Counted from the stretch's first letter, positions 35,682-44,350 are shown. The stretch: DNA of 64,000 nucleotides from an uncultured Hyphomonas sp. (GCF_963677035.1 NZ_OY781472.1:1240001-1304000), one strand, 5' to 3'. Notes: generated from the sequence alone by a model not told the origin. Translations and numbers: made by a program.

Positions 35682-35778
35682 GGCGTCTCCATAGCCTCCT
35701 TCCGCGGGGGGAGGAAGCCTGCCAGCTTGACGCGGGCGCGCGGCGCGTCACTTTTATCCCAAACAAGGAGGATTCCGG

Positions 35779-36594
35779 ATGAGCGACCGGGTGACGATCA
35801 CGCATCTTGAAGACGGCATCGCTGATGTCCGCATGGTGCGCACCGACAAGATGAATGCGTTAGACAACGCCCAGTTCCAGGCGCTGGCCGATACGATCGA
35901 GGAACTGAACGGCACGAAAGGGCTTCGCGTCGTGGTTCTTTCCGGCGAGGGCCGGGCGTTCTGTGCGGGGCTGGACCTGACGGCCATGGCGGCCAATGCG
36001 GCCAAGAGCGACGGCGGGGACAAGGGCGGTGTGACCGGGGATCTGGGCACGCGAACCCACGGGGAAGCAAACCTCGCCCAATACGTCGCCTGGGGCTGGC
36101 GGAAACTGGAAGTGCCTGTGATTGCAGCGGCGCACGGCGTGGCCTTTGGCGGCGGGTTCCAGATTCTTTCCGGCGCGGATGTGCGTTTTATCCACCCGGA
36201 CACGCGCTGCGCGATCATGGAAATGAAATGGGGCCTGGTGCCCGACATGGCCGGCTTCCCGCTGTGGCGCGGAAATGCGCGCGACGATGTGATCCGCGAG
36301 CTGACCTATACGAACCGCGAGTTCAACGGACGCGAGGCCCACGCCATGGGCTTTGCCACGCATGTCTCGGACACGCCGCATGAAGACGCTCTGGCGCTGG
36401 CACGGATCATCGCCAACAAGCACCCTGCGGCCATGCGCGGCTCGAAACGTCTCTGCAATGCGATGGCGAACCTTTCGGACACAGACCTGCTGATGCTGGA
36501 AAGCACCGAACAGCTGAAAGTGATCCGCACGCCGAACCAGATGGAAGCGGTGATGGCGGAGATGCAGAAGCGTAAGCCGGTGTTTGCGGAATAG
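35779..36594 (+). CDS. Enoyl-CoA hydratase/isomerase family (crotonase) protein
   Basis: 271 residues with the crotonase fold: GEGRAFCAGLDLTAMA (first oxyanion-hole region), AAAHGVAFGGGFQILSGADVRFIHPDTRCAIMEMKWGLVPDMAG (second oxyanion hole and active-site loop). The loop carries MEMKWGLVPD, where the catalytic Glu of hydratases is often replaced; whether this is a hydratase, isomerase or dehalogenase is open. The ATG follows AAGGAGGATTCC. It is inserted, on the opposite strand, between hisE and hisF. Confidence 0.88.
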   Translation: MSDRVTITHLEDGIADVRMVRTDKMNALDNAQFQALADTIEELNGTKGLRVVVLSGEGRAFCAGLDLTAMAANAAKSDGGDKGGVTGDLGTRTHGEANLAQYVAWGWRKLEVPVIAAAHGVAFGGGFQILSGADVRFIHPDTRCAIMEMKWGLVPDMAGFPLWRGNARDDVIRELTYTNREFNGREAHAMGFATHVSDTPHEDALALARIIANKHPAAMRGSKRLCNAMANLSDTDLLMLESTEQLKVIRTPNQMEAVMAEMQKRKPVFAE

Positions 36595-36643
36595 GGTGCG
36601 CTCGTGCTTCGAGCCCTGCGCTTACGCTTGGGCCTTCTCGGGG

Positions 36644-36700
36644 AAATCGATCCACGGGATCGATTTCTGATCCCTCGAAGCCTGAGCGAAGTCGAAGGAT
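36644..36700. repeat. REP-like element with hairpin between enoyl-CoA hydratase and hisF genes
   Basis: A perfect 9-bp hairpin (AAATCGATC at 36644-36652 with GATCGATTT at 36658-36666, 5-base loop) next to CCTGAGCGAAGTCGAAGGAT at 36681-36700, an inverted copy of the arm at 35244. It lies just after the hydratase stop, before the hisF 3' end. Confidence 0.65.
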
Positions 36701-36714
36701 GATGGAGAGGTGAA

Positions 36715-37476
36715 CTAAAACGGCCGCACCGGTGCCCCGGCCGCGTGCAGGGCGCGGCGGGCGTCGGCCACGGTCGCTTCGCCGAAATGGAAGATCGAGG
36801 CGGCGAGCACCGCGGTCGCCCCGCCATCCAGCACAGCCGCTGGCATGTCGTCCACGCTGCCCGCGCCGCCGCTGGCCACAATCGGAATGTTTACAACAGA
36901 TGTGATCGCTTTCAGCAGAGGGATGTCATAGCCGGATTTGGTGCCGTCCTTGTCCATACTGGTCAGAAGGATTTCGCCTGCGCCCTTGCTTTCGGCGAGT
37001 TTCGCAAATTCCACCGCGTCGATGCCCGTGGCCGTGCGGCCGCCATGGGTAAAGATCTCCCAGTGATCCCCGACGCGCCGGGCATCTATCGCAACAACAA
37101 CCGCCTGGCGCCCGGCCTTTGCGGCGCAGCGGGCGACGACATCCGGGTCTGCGACGGCGGCGGAATTGATCGCCACCTTGTCGGCCCCGGCGCGCAGCAG
37201 GGCCACCAGATCCTCGGCGCTGCGGACCCCGCCGCCCACGGTCAGCGGCATGAAGCACTGTTCCGCCGTGGCCGAAACGATGTCGAGTAGCGTGCCGCGG
37301 CCCTCATGGCTGGCGGTGATGTCGAGGAAGCAGAGCTCGTCTGCGCCTTGCGCGTCATAGGCTTTCGCCAGCGCCACGGGGTCGCCCGCGTCTTGGAGGT
37401 CTACGAAATTGACGCCCTTGACGGTGCGGCCGTCTTTCACGTCGAGGCAGGGGATGATGCGTGTCTTGAGGCTCAT
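36715..37476 (-). CDS. hisF: Imidazole glycerol phosphate synthase, cyclase subunit
   Basis: Works with HisH to form imidazole glycerol phosphate and AICAR. From ATG 37476 the protein has 253 residues (barrel typical of HisF): [21 protein letters not shown], catalytic D-rich [45 protein letters not shown] and [14 protein letters not shown]. Another ATG two codons upstream is possible. It lies in the his series between hisE and hisA, separated from hisA by about 2.8 kb of other genes. Confidence 0.95.
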   Translation of the reverse strand: MSLKTRIIPCLDVKDGRTVKGVNFVDLQDAGDPVALAKAYDAQGADELCFLDITASHEGRGTLLDIVSATAEQCFMPLTVGGGVRSAEDLVALLRAGADKVAINSAAVADPDVVARCAAKAGRQAVVVAIDARRVGDHWEIFTHGGRTATGIDAVEFAKLAESKGAGEILLTSMDKDGTKSGYDIPLLKAITSVVNIPIVASGGAGSVDDMPAAVLDGGATAVLAASIFHFGEATVADARRALHAAGAPVRPF

Positions 37477-37482
37477 GCGCAT

Positions 37483-37647
37483 GGCTTTAGCCGGGAAAGC
37501 GGCGCCCGCAAAGCTGCGATCTGTCCTACACCTTATCCACCCCCCCCTTCGGGGGCGCGCCACCGTGTAAACACCATGTATAGACCATATAAACGCAATA
37601 TATGGCGCCCGGTTTGACTCGCCCGCTGAGCCCGTTAGGCCGTGGGC
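37483..37647. promoter_or_regulatory. Intergenic regulatory region upstream of hisF and the M24 peptidase
   Basis: Between divergent genes. It holds a UUCG-type hairpin (CCCC-TTCG-GGGG at about 37544-37555), the palindrome GTGTAAACAC, and CCATAT-N9-ATATGG at 37585-37605. These AT-rich dyads stand out in GC-rich DNA and may be an operator or promoter region. No match to a named regulator. Confidence 0.35.
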
Positions 37648-38346
37648 ATGACATATCAGACCGAGAACGACGCCGCCCGCTGGGCAAGAATGGTCGACGC
37701 CGAGGCGCGCGCCTTCGCCCTGCTGGACGCGGTCGAGGCGGCCGGCATCATGAAACCGGGCCGCACCGAAGGGGAGGTGGACCGCGACATCGAAGCCATC
37801 GCCGCAGACCAGTTCGGCATCGCGCGCAACTGGCACCAGCGTCTCGTGCGCGCCGGGCCGAACACGACCTGCATCTTCACTGACCGGCCGGACGAAGTGA
37901 CCATCGGGGCAGAGGATACAGTTTATGTCGACATGGGCCCCGTCTTCGAACAGGCCGAGGCGGACGTTGGCCGCACCTATGTCATGGGGCAGGACCCGGC
38001 CCGCCATGCGCTGGTCGCCGCGCTGCCGGAAGTGTTCGAGGAAATGCGCGCCTTCACGCTGTCACGCGAAGATGTGACGGGGGCGGAGGTTTATGACTTT
38101 GCCTGCCGCGCAGCCGGGGCGCGGGGCTATCATTTCGGCGGCAAGATCGCCGGGCACACATTGGGCGAATTCCCACACGCCACCTGGCCGTTGGAGCCGG
38201 CCCACCAGCGCCTCTGGCCGGACAATCCCAAACCGCTCAGCACGCCAGACCACCTCGGCCGCAAACGCTACTGGATTTTAGAGGCCCACCTCGTGGAACC
38301 GGGCCGCCAATGGGGCGGATTTTATGAGCGGTTGCTGAGGGGGTAG
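37648..38346 (+). CDS. M24-family (creatinase/aminopeptidase-like) peptidase
   Basis: 232 residues from the ATG at 37648; a GTG at 37642 is also possible. The pita-bread fold shows in [38 protein letters not shown] (metal-binding aspartates), the [15 protein letters not shown] loop (histidine), and [10 protein letters not shown] (acidic ligand). The family includes Xaa-Pro and methionine aminopeptidases; substrate unknown. The GIY-YIG gene follows four bases later. A degraded piece of a related gene's end is found at 38853-38918. Confidence 0.85.
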   Translation: MTYQTENDAARWARMVDAEARAFALLDAVEAAGIMKPGRTEGEVDRDIEAIAADQFGIARNWHQRLVRAGPNTTCIFTDRPDEVTIGAEDTVYVDMGPVFEQAEADVGRTYVMGQDPARHALVAALPEVFEEMRAFTLSREDVTGAEVYDFACRAAGARGYHFGGKIAGHTLGEFPHATWPLEPAHQRLWPDNPKPLSTPDHLGRKRYWILEAHLVEPGRQWGGFYERLLRG

Positions 38347-38350
38347 AGGC

Positions 38351-38653
38351 GTGGCGAATGAAGACCGGATCATCGCCGTCTATATCATGGCGAGCCGCAA
38401 GAACGGCACGGTCTATACCGGCGTCACCTCAAACCTCGTCCAGCGCGTCTGGCAGCATAGGGAAGGTGTGGTACCGGGTTTCACGCAGAAATATGGCTGC
38501 AAGACGCTGGTCTGGTACGAAGTACACGAATGGATCGAGGCCGCGATCAAGCGCGAGAAATCGCTGAAATCCTACCGGCGGCGGAACAAGATCAATCTGA
38601 TCGAAGCGAAGAACCCGCACTGGAAAGACCTCTGGTTCGAGATCACCGGCTAG
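38351..38653 (+). CDS. GIY-YIG nuclease superfamily protein
   Basis: 100 residues from a GTG four bases after the peptidase stop. The N-terminal VYIMASRKNGTVYTGVTSNLVQRVWQHR is the GIY-YIG core with catalytic arginine and histidine, and KSLKSYRRRNKINLIE and NPHWKDLWFE are typical of stand-alone YhbQ/UPF0213-like members. No intron or endonuclease insertion signature is seen, so I do not call it a homing enzyme. Function unknown. Ribosome-site distance is odd; a GGGGG run lies some nine bases upstream. Confidence 0.85.
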   Translation: MANEDRIIAVYIMASRKNGTVYTGVTSNLVQRVWQHREGVVPGFTQKYGCKTLVWYEVHEWIEAAIKREKSLKSYRRRNKINLIEAKNPHWKDLWFEITG

Positions 38654-38664
38654 CGCGGCCCTCG

Positions 38665-38836
38665 CAGAGAGGCGTCATGCCCGATGCGCGCAGCGCATCC
38701 GGGCACCCATCTCCGAAAGATTCCGGACGTGCGTCCCGTTCCTCAGCGAACCGGGTTCGCCCCCGCGCATGACGTGCTCTGACGTTCTGTCCAGAGCTGG
38801 ATCCCCAGAGGGCTCTGCCGCCGGGGATGACGCGTG
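38665..38836 (+). repeat. Long intergenic repeat, copy 1 (172 bp)
   Basis: Runs from CAGAGAGGCGTCATGCCCGA to GGGGATGACGCGTG and agrees with copy 2 (38932-39103) in the same orientation, with an identical length of 172 bp and by my by-eye count about 18 differences, so roughly 90% identity. Internal palindromes include GATGCGCGCAGCGCATC and CCGGGTTCG. It resembles intergenic REP-type elements with GTCATGCCCG and GGGGATGACG ends found in alphaproteobacteria. Confidence 0.85.
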
Positions 38837-38852
38837 TTGTAGGATTTGTCAG

Positions 38853-38918
38853 GAGGCGCGGCTTGTGGAGTCGGGGCGCCAGAAGGGTGCTTTTTACGAA
38901 CGGTTGTTGCGGGAATAG
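38853..38918 (+). pseudogene. Remnant of the 3' end of an M24-type peptidase gene
   Basis: Translates to EARLVESGRQKGAFYERLLRE and a TAG stop, against [21 protein letters not shown] and TAG at the end of the peptidase gene 0.5 kb upstream, 16 of 21 residues the same. There is no start or body. It is therefore a degraded fragment of a diverged homologue, not a recent copy. It sits between the two 172-bp repeats. Confidence 0.75.
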
Positions 38919-38931
38919 GGCCACACGCTTC

Positions 38932-39103
38932 CAGAGAAGCGTCATGCCCGATGCGCGCAGCGCATCTGGGCACCCATCTCCGAAAGTCCCCGCATGTGCG
39001 CCCCATTCCTCAGCGAACCCGGTTCGCCTACGCGCATGACGCGCTCTGACGTTCCGTTCAGAGCTGGATCCCCAGACGGCTCCGCCGTCGGGGATGACGC
39101 GTG
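38932..39103 (+). repeat. Long intergenic repeat, copy 2 (172 bp)
   Basis: Second copy of the 38665-38836 element, 267 bp downstream in the same orientation. The low-GC island begins directly after it. Some differences are compensatory within the hairpins (e.g. CAGAGGGCTCTG versus CAGACGGCTCCG arms), suggesting the structure may matter. Confidence 0.85.
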
Positions 39104-39157
39104 AGGGTGCACGTCCTAAAGGCGAGCGGGAATTGGACCTGAAACAGCCTCCGTTTT

Positions 39158-39880
39158 CTAAAAAACGGCATTTGGAGGGGGCGCAATATTTGCCCATCTC
39201 TCGGCAATTGTCGCACACGCTGCTTCCATGTTGTTGTATCGAGATACAGCGTTGGTCGGAGCAGAATGAACTACCCCAGTTTGGGCATCGATTACGATGC
39301 ACTGCTTGTTTTCAGGTTCAACCTCTTCAGGATCAGTTGTATTCCGGAGGAAGCCAAACAGGAAAGCCGCTTGCCAATTTGCGACCTCTTCATTTAATGG
39401 CTTCCCTTTGGCATAGCGCAACGTACCAGCGCCGATTCTCACTTTGTTGGTCCGAGTTAATCGCTGCGACCGAAATACGATATCACTGGTGATGGTCACT
39501 CCATTCACGGTGATGCGGCTCGGTGGAGAAGCGTTCTGGAATTCAACGTCGGGCAAATCCAGATCGTCAGCGAATTTCGAGAAATGATCCAAATAGTCAG
39601 CATTGTTGTCTAGGACCGACTGATCGAAGTCGTCATCAGCAATCAATTCACGAATACGATCGGCACGACCAGCAATATATTCACACGAAAGTCGACCGGA
39701 AACGATGCCTCGAACGATGGCCTGCCGGGCCTTCTCGTGTTGGATTATCCGGGCAATTGGACGAAATTTGCACGCGCGTATAATTGTCCGTCTTGCCTGT
39801 TCCGACGCACCCATATAGTCCGCGAGGTACCGGCCGGAAATTCGCGGCTCTTTTACCTCTCTGTGTGTCTTCTTCGTCAT
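39158..39880 (-). CDS. Unknown protein, orphan family, in low-GC island
   Basis: 240 residues from ATG 39880, which follows AAGGTGAT. N-terminus is basic and helical (residues 13-60: ISGRYLADYMGASEQARRTI, then ACKFRPIARIIQHEKARQAI); 80-110 is acidic; the middle has RITVNGVTITSDIVFR; the C-terminal third has KGKPLNEEVANWQAAFLFGFL, then CIVIDAQTGVVHSAP and AACATIAERWANIAPPP. It resembles an orphan family I cannot name; no catalytic motif is evident. Base composition is clearly AT-richer than the neighbours, suggesting transfer. It is divergent from the small gene at 39902. Confidence 0.7.
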   Translation of the reverse strand: MTKKTHREVKEPRISGRYLADYMGASEQARRTIIRACKFRPIARIIQHEKARQAIVRGIVSGRLSCEYIAGRADRIRELIADDDFDQSVLDNNADYLDHFSKFADDLDLPDVEFQNASPPSRITVNGVTITSDIVFRSQRLTRTNKVRIGAGTLRYAKGKPLNEEVANWQAAFLFGFLRNTTDPEEVEPENKQCIVIDAQTGVVHSAPTNAVSRYNNMEAACATIAERWANIAPPPNAVF

Positions 39881-39901
39881 CGCATCACCTTCGGAGGAGA
39901 G

Positions 39902-40123
39902 ATGTTTTATTTCAGTAAGCAATTAGGTGACGACAGGCTCCTGTGCCTAGCGCCTTTGACCAATAGACTTCAAGCTGTCGCTGATGTTCAGCCTGACAAC
40001 TGTAGCGGATATTTCTTGTTCGAGCAGTTCGGCATCGAACTGTGCAAGCAGATCCGCATACTGGCGCAGGTTCACACCGACGACGCAGCCATGGAGCTGA
40101 AAGAAATGATGCAGTTATCGTAA
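39902..40123 (+). CDS. Small unknown protein, divergent partner in low-GC island
   Basis: 73 residues beginning MFYFSKQLGDDRLLCLAPLT and ending MELKEMMQLS. A textbook GGAGGAG lies right before the ATG, and the reading frame stays open to a TAA. Codons are AT-richer than the flanks, like the divergent gene. I do not recognise a domain; the core QPDNCSGYFLFEQFGIELCK suggests a small alpha/beta fold. The two starts are only 21 bp apart, so they would share a control region; the pairing may be functional, but that is inference. A longer start at 39737 would be antisense to the partner and is rejected. Confidence 0.6.
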   Translation: MFYFSKQLGDDRLLCLAPLTNRLQAVADVQPDNCSGYFLFEQFGIELCKQIRILAQVHTDDAAMELKEMMQLS

Positions 40124-40244
40124 CTGAATACTCGACCTTAACTCCAAATCTATCGACGTAACTCTGTGCTCACTACTAGAGCGAGTCGTTATTTGGCGCG
40201 ATTCTCTGTTTAGGTGGAGTCTGTTGTTGACGTGGGACGGAGTT

Positions 40245-40970
40245 TTACCCCGCCACTGCAATCGCCTCACTCGGCACAATATCCCCGTCATAAAGCGCCC
40301 GCCCCAGAATGGACCCGGCAATCGGCGCATCCGCCGCCATCAGGGCACGGATGTCATCAACACTGGCGACGCCGCCGCTGGCGATGACGGGGATGGAGAC
40401 GGTGTTTGCGAGCTCTGCCGTGAACGGAACATTGACGCCGGTTTTCAGGCCGTCGCGGCCGATGTCTGTCGCGACGATGGCGGCGACGCCGCAGCCTTCG
40501 AAGGCCTTGGCGAGTTCGGTTGCCTTCATGTCGCTGGTCTCGGCCCAGCCTTCGACTGCCACCATGCCGTTGTTTGCATCGATGCCGACCACGACCTGGC
40601 CGGGCAGGGCGCGGGCGGCCGCTTTCACCAGTTCCGGATCTCTGAGCGCCACGGTGCCGAGGATGACGCGGGAAATGCCGGCCTCCAGCCAGGCGTCGAT
40701 CTGCGCCCGCGTGCGGATGCCGCCGCCGAGCTGGACCGGCGCATCGGTAGCTTTGAGGATCGCCTCCACCGCCGCGCGGTTCACGGCCTTGCCCTCAAAG
40801 GCGCCGTTCAGGTCCACGACATGAAGATGGGTGAAGCCGGCCTCACGGAAGGCCTTGGCCTGCGCCGCCGGGCTGTCGGAGAAGACGGTCGCCTGGTCCA
40901 TCTCGCCGCGCAGCAGACGCACGCACTGGCCGTCTTTCAGGTCGATGGCGGGGTAGAGGGTGAAGGTCAT
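40245..40970 (-). CDS. hisA: Phosphoribosylformimino-AICAR isomerase
   Basis: Fourth step of histidine synthesis (ProFAR isomerase), TIM barrel. 241 residues from ATG 40970: [18 protein letters not shown] (first catalytic aspartate in DLKDG), [34 protein letters not shown] (second catalytic aspartate) and [12 protein letters not shown]. It lies 50 bp from hisH and its 3' side meets the island. Confidence 0.96.
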   Translation of the reverse strand: MTFTLYPAIDLKDGQCVRLLRGEMDQATVFSDSPAAQAKAFREAGFTHLHVVDLNGAFEGKAVNRAAVEAILKATDAPVQLGGGIRTRAQIDAWLEAGISRVILGTVALRDPELVKAAARALPGQVVVGIDANNGMVAVEGWAETSDMKATELAKAFEGCGVAAIVATDIGRDGLKTGVNVPFTAELANTVSIPVIASGGVASVDDIRALMAADAPIAGSILGRALYDGDIVPSEAIAVAG

Positions 40971-40992
40971 ATCGTATCTCTTTAGCGCTCGC

Positions 40993-41015
40993 CCTTCGAC
41001 TTCGCTCAGGGTGAG
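40993..41015 (+). repeat. REP-like arm between hisA and hisH
   Basis: CCTTCGACTTCGCTCAGGGTGAG, a single copy of the arm also seen at 35244. It fills most of the 50-bp gap between hisH and hisA, a place where a compact operon usually has little spacer. Confidence 0.7.
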
Positions 41016-41020
41016 CCTTG

Positions 41021-41662
41021 CTACGGGGCCCATTGAAGGAAGTTTGAGAGGATCCTGAGCCCGGTGGCCTGGCTCTTTTCCGGGTGGAACTGCGTGCCGA
41101 ACATGTTGCGCCGGGCAACCGCCGCGACGATGGGCGTGCCATAGTCGGCCGTTGCGGCCACGTCGGCCGGGTTGTCCGGCTTCATGCCGTAGGAATGGGT
41201 GAAATAGACGTGCGGATCCTCGCCCAGATCTGCCAGCACGGGGTGGGGCTGGGGAATCTCCAGCCCGTTCCAGCCCATGTGCGGAATGCGGAAGCCTTCG
41301 CCCGGTTCGATGATGCCCACCGTGCCCTTGATCCAGCCGAGGCCGGCCGTGTAGCCATCCTCCAGCCCCGCCGTCGCCATCAGCTGCATGCCGACGCAGA
41401 TGCCGAAAAAGGGCTTTGCCTCCTTCAGCACCGCTTCGTTCAGCGCGTCGACCACGCCGTCCCGGGCGCGCAGGCCTGCGGCGCAATCGGCGAAATGGCC
41501 AACGCCGGGCAGCACGATGCGGGTGGATTCGAGGATGGTTTCGGGGGAGTCGGTCACGACAATCTCGTGGCTCGTCCCTGCCTGCGCGGCCGCTTCCCGC
41601 AGGGCCCGTTCGGCCGAGTGGAGGTTGCCGGAGCCGTAATCAATCAGCGCGACCTTTGTCAT
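41021..41662 (-). CDS. hisH: Imidazole glycerol phosphate synthase, glutamine amidotransferase subunit
   Basis: Supplies ammonia from glutamine to HisF. 213 residues with [17 protein letters not shown], the class I nucleophile [12 protein letters not shown], and C-terminal [20 protein letters not shown] with catalytic H and E. The length is typical. It precedes hisA in the his series; hisB lies about 3.4 kb further upstream. Confidence 0.96.
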   Translation of the reverse strand: MTKVALIDYGSGNLHSAERALREAAAQAGTSHEIVVTDSPETILESTRIVLPGVGHFADCAAGLRARDGVVDALNEAVLKEAKPFFGICVGMQLMATAGLEDGYTAGLGWIKGTVGIIEPGEGFRIPHMGWNGLEIPQPHPVLADLGEDPHVYFTHSYGMKPDNPADVAATADYGTPIVAAVARRNMFGTQFHPEKSQATGLRILSNFLQWAP

Positions 41663-41783
41663 GCGCGCGTGTTAGCCGGGCGGCGGGCTTAGGAAAAGAC
41701 ATTTCGTGTCACGGGCATGGTTCTTCCTTGTGGGAAAGCAGGCTAGGTTGAGGCCCGTCCAGCCGTAATGAACAGGGATATTC

Positions 41784-42101
41784 ATGCCGGAAATCATTCA
41801 GGATGCGCAGACCTTCCGGGCCGACCGGGCCTGGGGCGCGCGCGATATCGCCCGGATCGACGGGGCGAGCGTGCGCCTGCACTGGACCGACCAGCCCTAT
41901 AAATGGCACGTCAATGACGGGACGGAGGTCTTCGTCGTCATGCAGGGCGTCGTCGACATGCACTACCGGGAAGATGGCGCGGAAAAGATCGTGCAGCTCG
42001 GCCCGGGGGATATGTTCGTCGCCGGGGCAGGGGATGAACACGTCGCCCATCCCATTGGGGAGGCACGTGTGCTCGTGATCGAGCGCGAAGGGTCTGTGTG
42101 A
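41784..42101 (+). CDS. Cupin-domain protein
   Basis: 105 residues with WHVNDGTEVFVVMQGVVDMHYREDGAEKIVQLGPGDMFVAGAGDEHVAHPIGEARVLVIE, a small metal-binding beta-barrel with two histidine motifs. It may be a regulatory or sugar-type cupin; function unknown. It sits in the 3.4-kb insertion between hisH and hisB, on the opposite strand. Confidence 0.88.
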   Translation: MPEIIQDAQTFRADRAWGARDIARIDGASVRLHWTDQPYKWHVNDGTEVFVVMQGVVDMHYREDGAEKIVQLGPGDMFVAGAGDEHVAHPIGEARVLVIEREGSV

Positions 42102-42189
42102 CAAAACGGCAGCCCGGTTTGCCTTGTGCGGGGGGATGGGCTGGCCCAATGTCTGCGCCAGATTCGGACGATCAGACGGAGTACGCCCC

Positions 42190-43626
42190 ATGCGCCCCAT
42201 CCTGCCACTTCTCTCCACCGCGCTGCTCGCCGCGTGCATCACCGGAACCGCCTGGCCGGACAGCCGCGATGCGAACCTGATCGAGCAGGTGGAAGAAAAG
42301 GCGGACCTCTCCAACAGCCTGTCGGATCAGATCTGGGACTGGGCGGAGGTTGGCTATCAGGAGGAAAAATCCTCCGGCCTGCTGCAGCAGACGCTGAAAG
42401 TGGAAGGCTTTGACGTCGAGGCGGGCGTTGCCGGCATTCCGACGGCCTTCGTGGCGGAATATGGCGAGGGCGGTCCGGTGATCGCCATTCTTGCCGAGTT
42501 CGACGCACTGCCGGGCATCAACCAGACCGCCAGCCCCGAACGGGAAGAGCGCGACGGTATGGGCGCAGGCCATGCGTGCGGGCACAACCTCTTCGCGGCA
42601 GGCTCCACCACGGCGGCCATCGCGATCAAGGACTGGCTGGAAGAGACCGGCACGCCGGGCCGTATCCGCGTCTATGGCACGCCGGCGGAAGAGGGCGGTA
42701 GCGGCAAGGTCTATATGGTCCGCGCGGGCCTGTTCGACGATGTCGACATCGCGCTGCACTGGCATCCGGGGGACCGCAACTCCGCCGCCGCGCGCACGAC
42801 ACTGGCCAACCGCTCGGCCAAGTTCCGTTTCCACGGCCTCTCGGCCCATGCGGCGGGTGCGCCTGAGAAAGGCCGTTCGGCGCTCGACGGGGTCGAGGCC
42901 TTCGACATGATGGTCAACATGATGCGCGAGCACGTGCCCCAGGACGCCCGCATCCATTACGTCATCACTTCCGGCGGGGCCGCCCCGAATGTGGTGCCGG
43001 ACTTTGCCGAAGTCTTCTACTATGTCCGCTATCCGACGGCCGACGGGGTGGAAGCGATCTGGACCCGCCTGGAAGATGCCGCCCGCGGCGCGGCGCTGGG
43101 CACGGGCACGACGGTCGACTGGGAAATCATCCATGGCAACAATCCGCTGCTGGTGAACGAGACGCTGGCGAAAATGATGGATTCGAAGCTGCGCGAGGTT
43201 GGCGGGGTCACGTATAATGACGAGGAAGAAGCCTTCGCCGAAACGATCTACGGGACGCTGACGACGCCGACCCTGCCGATCGGTTCGCAAGAGGAGGTCC
43301 AGCCCTTCGAAGTTTCGCTCGGCTATGGCTCCACCGATGTGGGCGATGTGTCCTATGCCGTGCCGACCGTTGGCCTGGGCACGGCGACCTGGGTGCCGGG
43401 CACGCCGGCCCACTCCTGGCAGGCCGTGGCTGCATCCGGCACATCCATCGGCCACAAGGGCACGCAGGTGGCCTCCAAGACGCTGACACTGGCGGCGATC
43501 GAGCTGTTCACGAATCCGAAGCTGCGCGAAGCCGCCCGCGAGGAGTTCGATGAAAAGCGCGGTCCGGACTATCAGTACAAGTCTCTGCTGGGCGACCGCG
43601 ACCCGCCGCTCGATTACCGGAAATAG
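42190..43626 (+). CDS. M20-family amidohydrolase, lipoprotein-type
   Basis: Zinc peptidase/amidohydrolase. From the ATG at 42190 the 478-residue protein begins MRPILPLLSTALLAACI, a signal with lipobox LAAC, so it is probably membrane-anchored in the periplasm, unlike many cytosolic M20 enzymes. Catalytic parts: AILAEFDALPG, GAGHACGHNLFAAGS (zinc), YGTPAEEGGSGKVYM (catalytic Glu), and the dimerisation domain with KFRFHGLSAHAAGAPEKGRSALDGVEA. It resembles AbgB-type p-aminobenzoyl-glutamate hydrolases. An upstream in-frame start at 42124 would not give a signal. Confidence 0.88.
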   Translation: MRPILPLLSTALLAACITGTAWPDSRDANLIEQVEEKADLSNSLSDQIWDWAEVGYQEEKSSGLLQQTLKVEGFDVEAGVAGIPTAFVAEYGEGGPVIAILAEFDALPGINQTASPEREERDGMGAGHACGHNLFAAGSTTAAIAIKDWLEETGTPGRIRVYGTPAEEGGSGKVYMVRAGLFDDVDIALHWHPGDRNSAAARTTLANRSAKFRFHGLSAHAAGAPEKGRSALDGVEAFDMMVNMMREHVPQDARIHYVITSGGAAPNVVPDFAEVFYYVRYPTADGVEAIWTRLEDAARGAALGTGTTVDWEIIHGNNPLLVNETLAKMMDSKLREVGGVTYNDEEEAFAETIYGTLTTPTLPIGSQEEVQPFEVSLGYGSTDVGDVSYAVPTVGLGTATWVPGTPAHSWQAVAASGTSIGHKGTQVASKTLTLAAIELFTNPKLREAAREEFDEKRGPDYQYKSLLGDRDPPLDYRK

Positions 43627-43700
43627 GGCGGGGGCTTTCGACAAAGCCCTGACCCGCCTGCACGTGATCCTGCGCCTCTTCCTTCAGGAGGAGGTGCCTC

Positions 43701-44312
43701 ATGTCAGATCCGTCTCTCGGGCAATGCGCCAGCTGCGGTCACGGGCTGCGGAATGAACGGCAACGGTTCTGCGTCCATTGCGGTACGGCAATTCCGGGCG
43801 CGCCGCCTCTGCGGACCCGGACGCCGGAGGAGCTGGAAAAGATCCGCGCGCTGCTGGAGGAAGAGGTGCGGCCTGTAAGCGGCACCTGGGCCTGCGGAAC
43901 CTTCGAGCCGGGTATTGGAATGCCGCCGGAGCGATCCCTGCCGACGCCGCGCCTGCCGGAACTGGAGGCGGGCGTGTGCGTGAAATGTGGCGCACCTGCC
44001 GATGCATCGGGGCAGGTAAAGCTGCTTCCCGAAATTGTCTCCGATGCGCGGCAGTCCCTCTCCAGCGCGAACGAGATCCTTGCGGCATGTTGGGGAGGAT
44101 TACGTATCAGCCGTGGTCCTGCGCTGGGCAGCAGGGAGGAGGAGCGGCTCTGGCGCGGCCTTGCAGGGCCCGGCTACGATGTCTTTACGGAACTGGACGA
44201 CCTGCAGATTGCCGAGATCCTGATCGCGCCGTGCCAATCCTGCGGGACTTCGGATGTTTACGGGATCAGAGACAGGCTGGAAGGCTGGCTGACGGTCCGG
44301 CGGGTCGTTTGA
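43701..44312 (+). CDS. Zinc-ribbon protein, unknown function
   Basis: 203 residues with two or three cysteine pairs: CASCG and CVHCG at the N-terminus (a double zinc-ribbon, residues about 9-27), CVKCG in the middle, and CQSCG near the end. The rest (e.g. YDVFTELDDLQIAEILIAPC) has no known domain. The ATG follows a strong GGAGGAGG. Codon use is normal for the region. No homologue family is named by me; a metal-dependent binding protein is a guess. Confidence 0.7.
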   Translation: MSDPSLGQCASCGHGLRNERQRFCVHCGTAIPGAPPLRTRTPEELEKIRALLEEEVRPVSGTWACGTFEPGIGMPPERSLPTPRLPELEAGVCVKCGAPADASGQVKLLPEIVSDARQSLSSANEILAACWGGLRISRGPALGSREEERLWRGLAGPGYDVFTELDDLQIAEILIAPCQSCGTSDVYGIRDRLEGWLTVRRVV

Positions 44313-44350
44313 AGCCTGCCGGGAATCTTCCTTGGCAGAGTGCTGACGCC

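Noticed and set aside
37533..37541. TTATCCACC, 8 of 9 to a DnaA box
   Set aside because: Single isolated near-match far from the origin, next to a C-run; likely chance.
38351..38653. GIY-YIG gene as a mobile homing endonuclease or intron
   Set aside because: It is a complete small stand-alone member with typical YhbQ-like motifs and no flanking intron or recognition-site signs.
38643..39302. 219-residue minus-strand frame across the 172-bp repeats
   Set aside because: Its sequence is the translation of the two repeats and repeats itself, with no protein features; the open frame is due to repeat composition.
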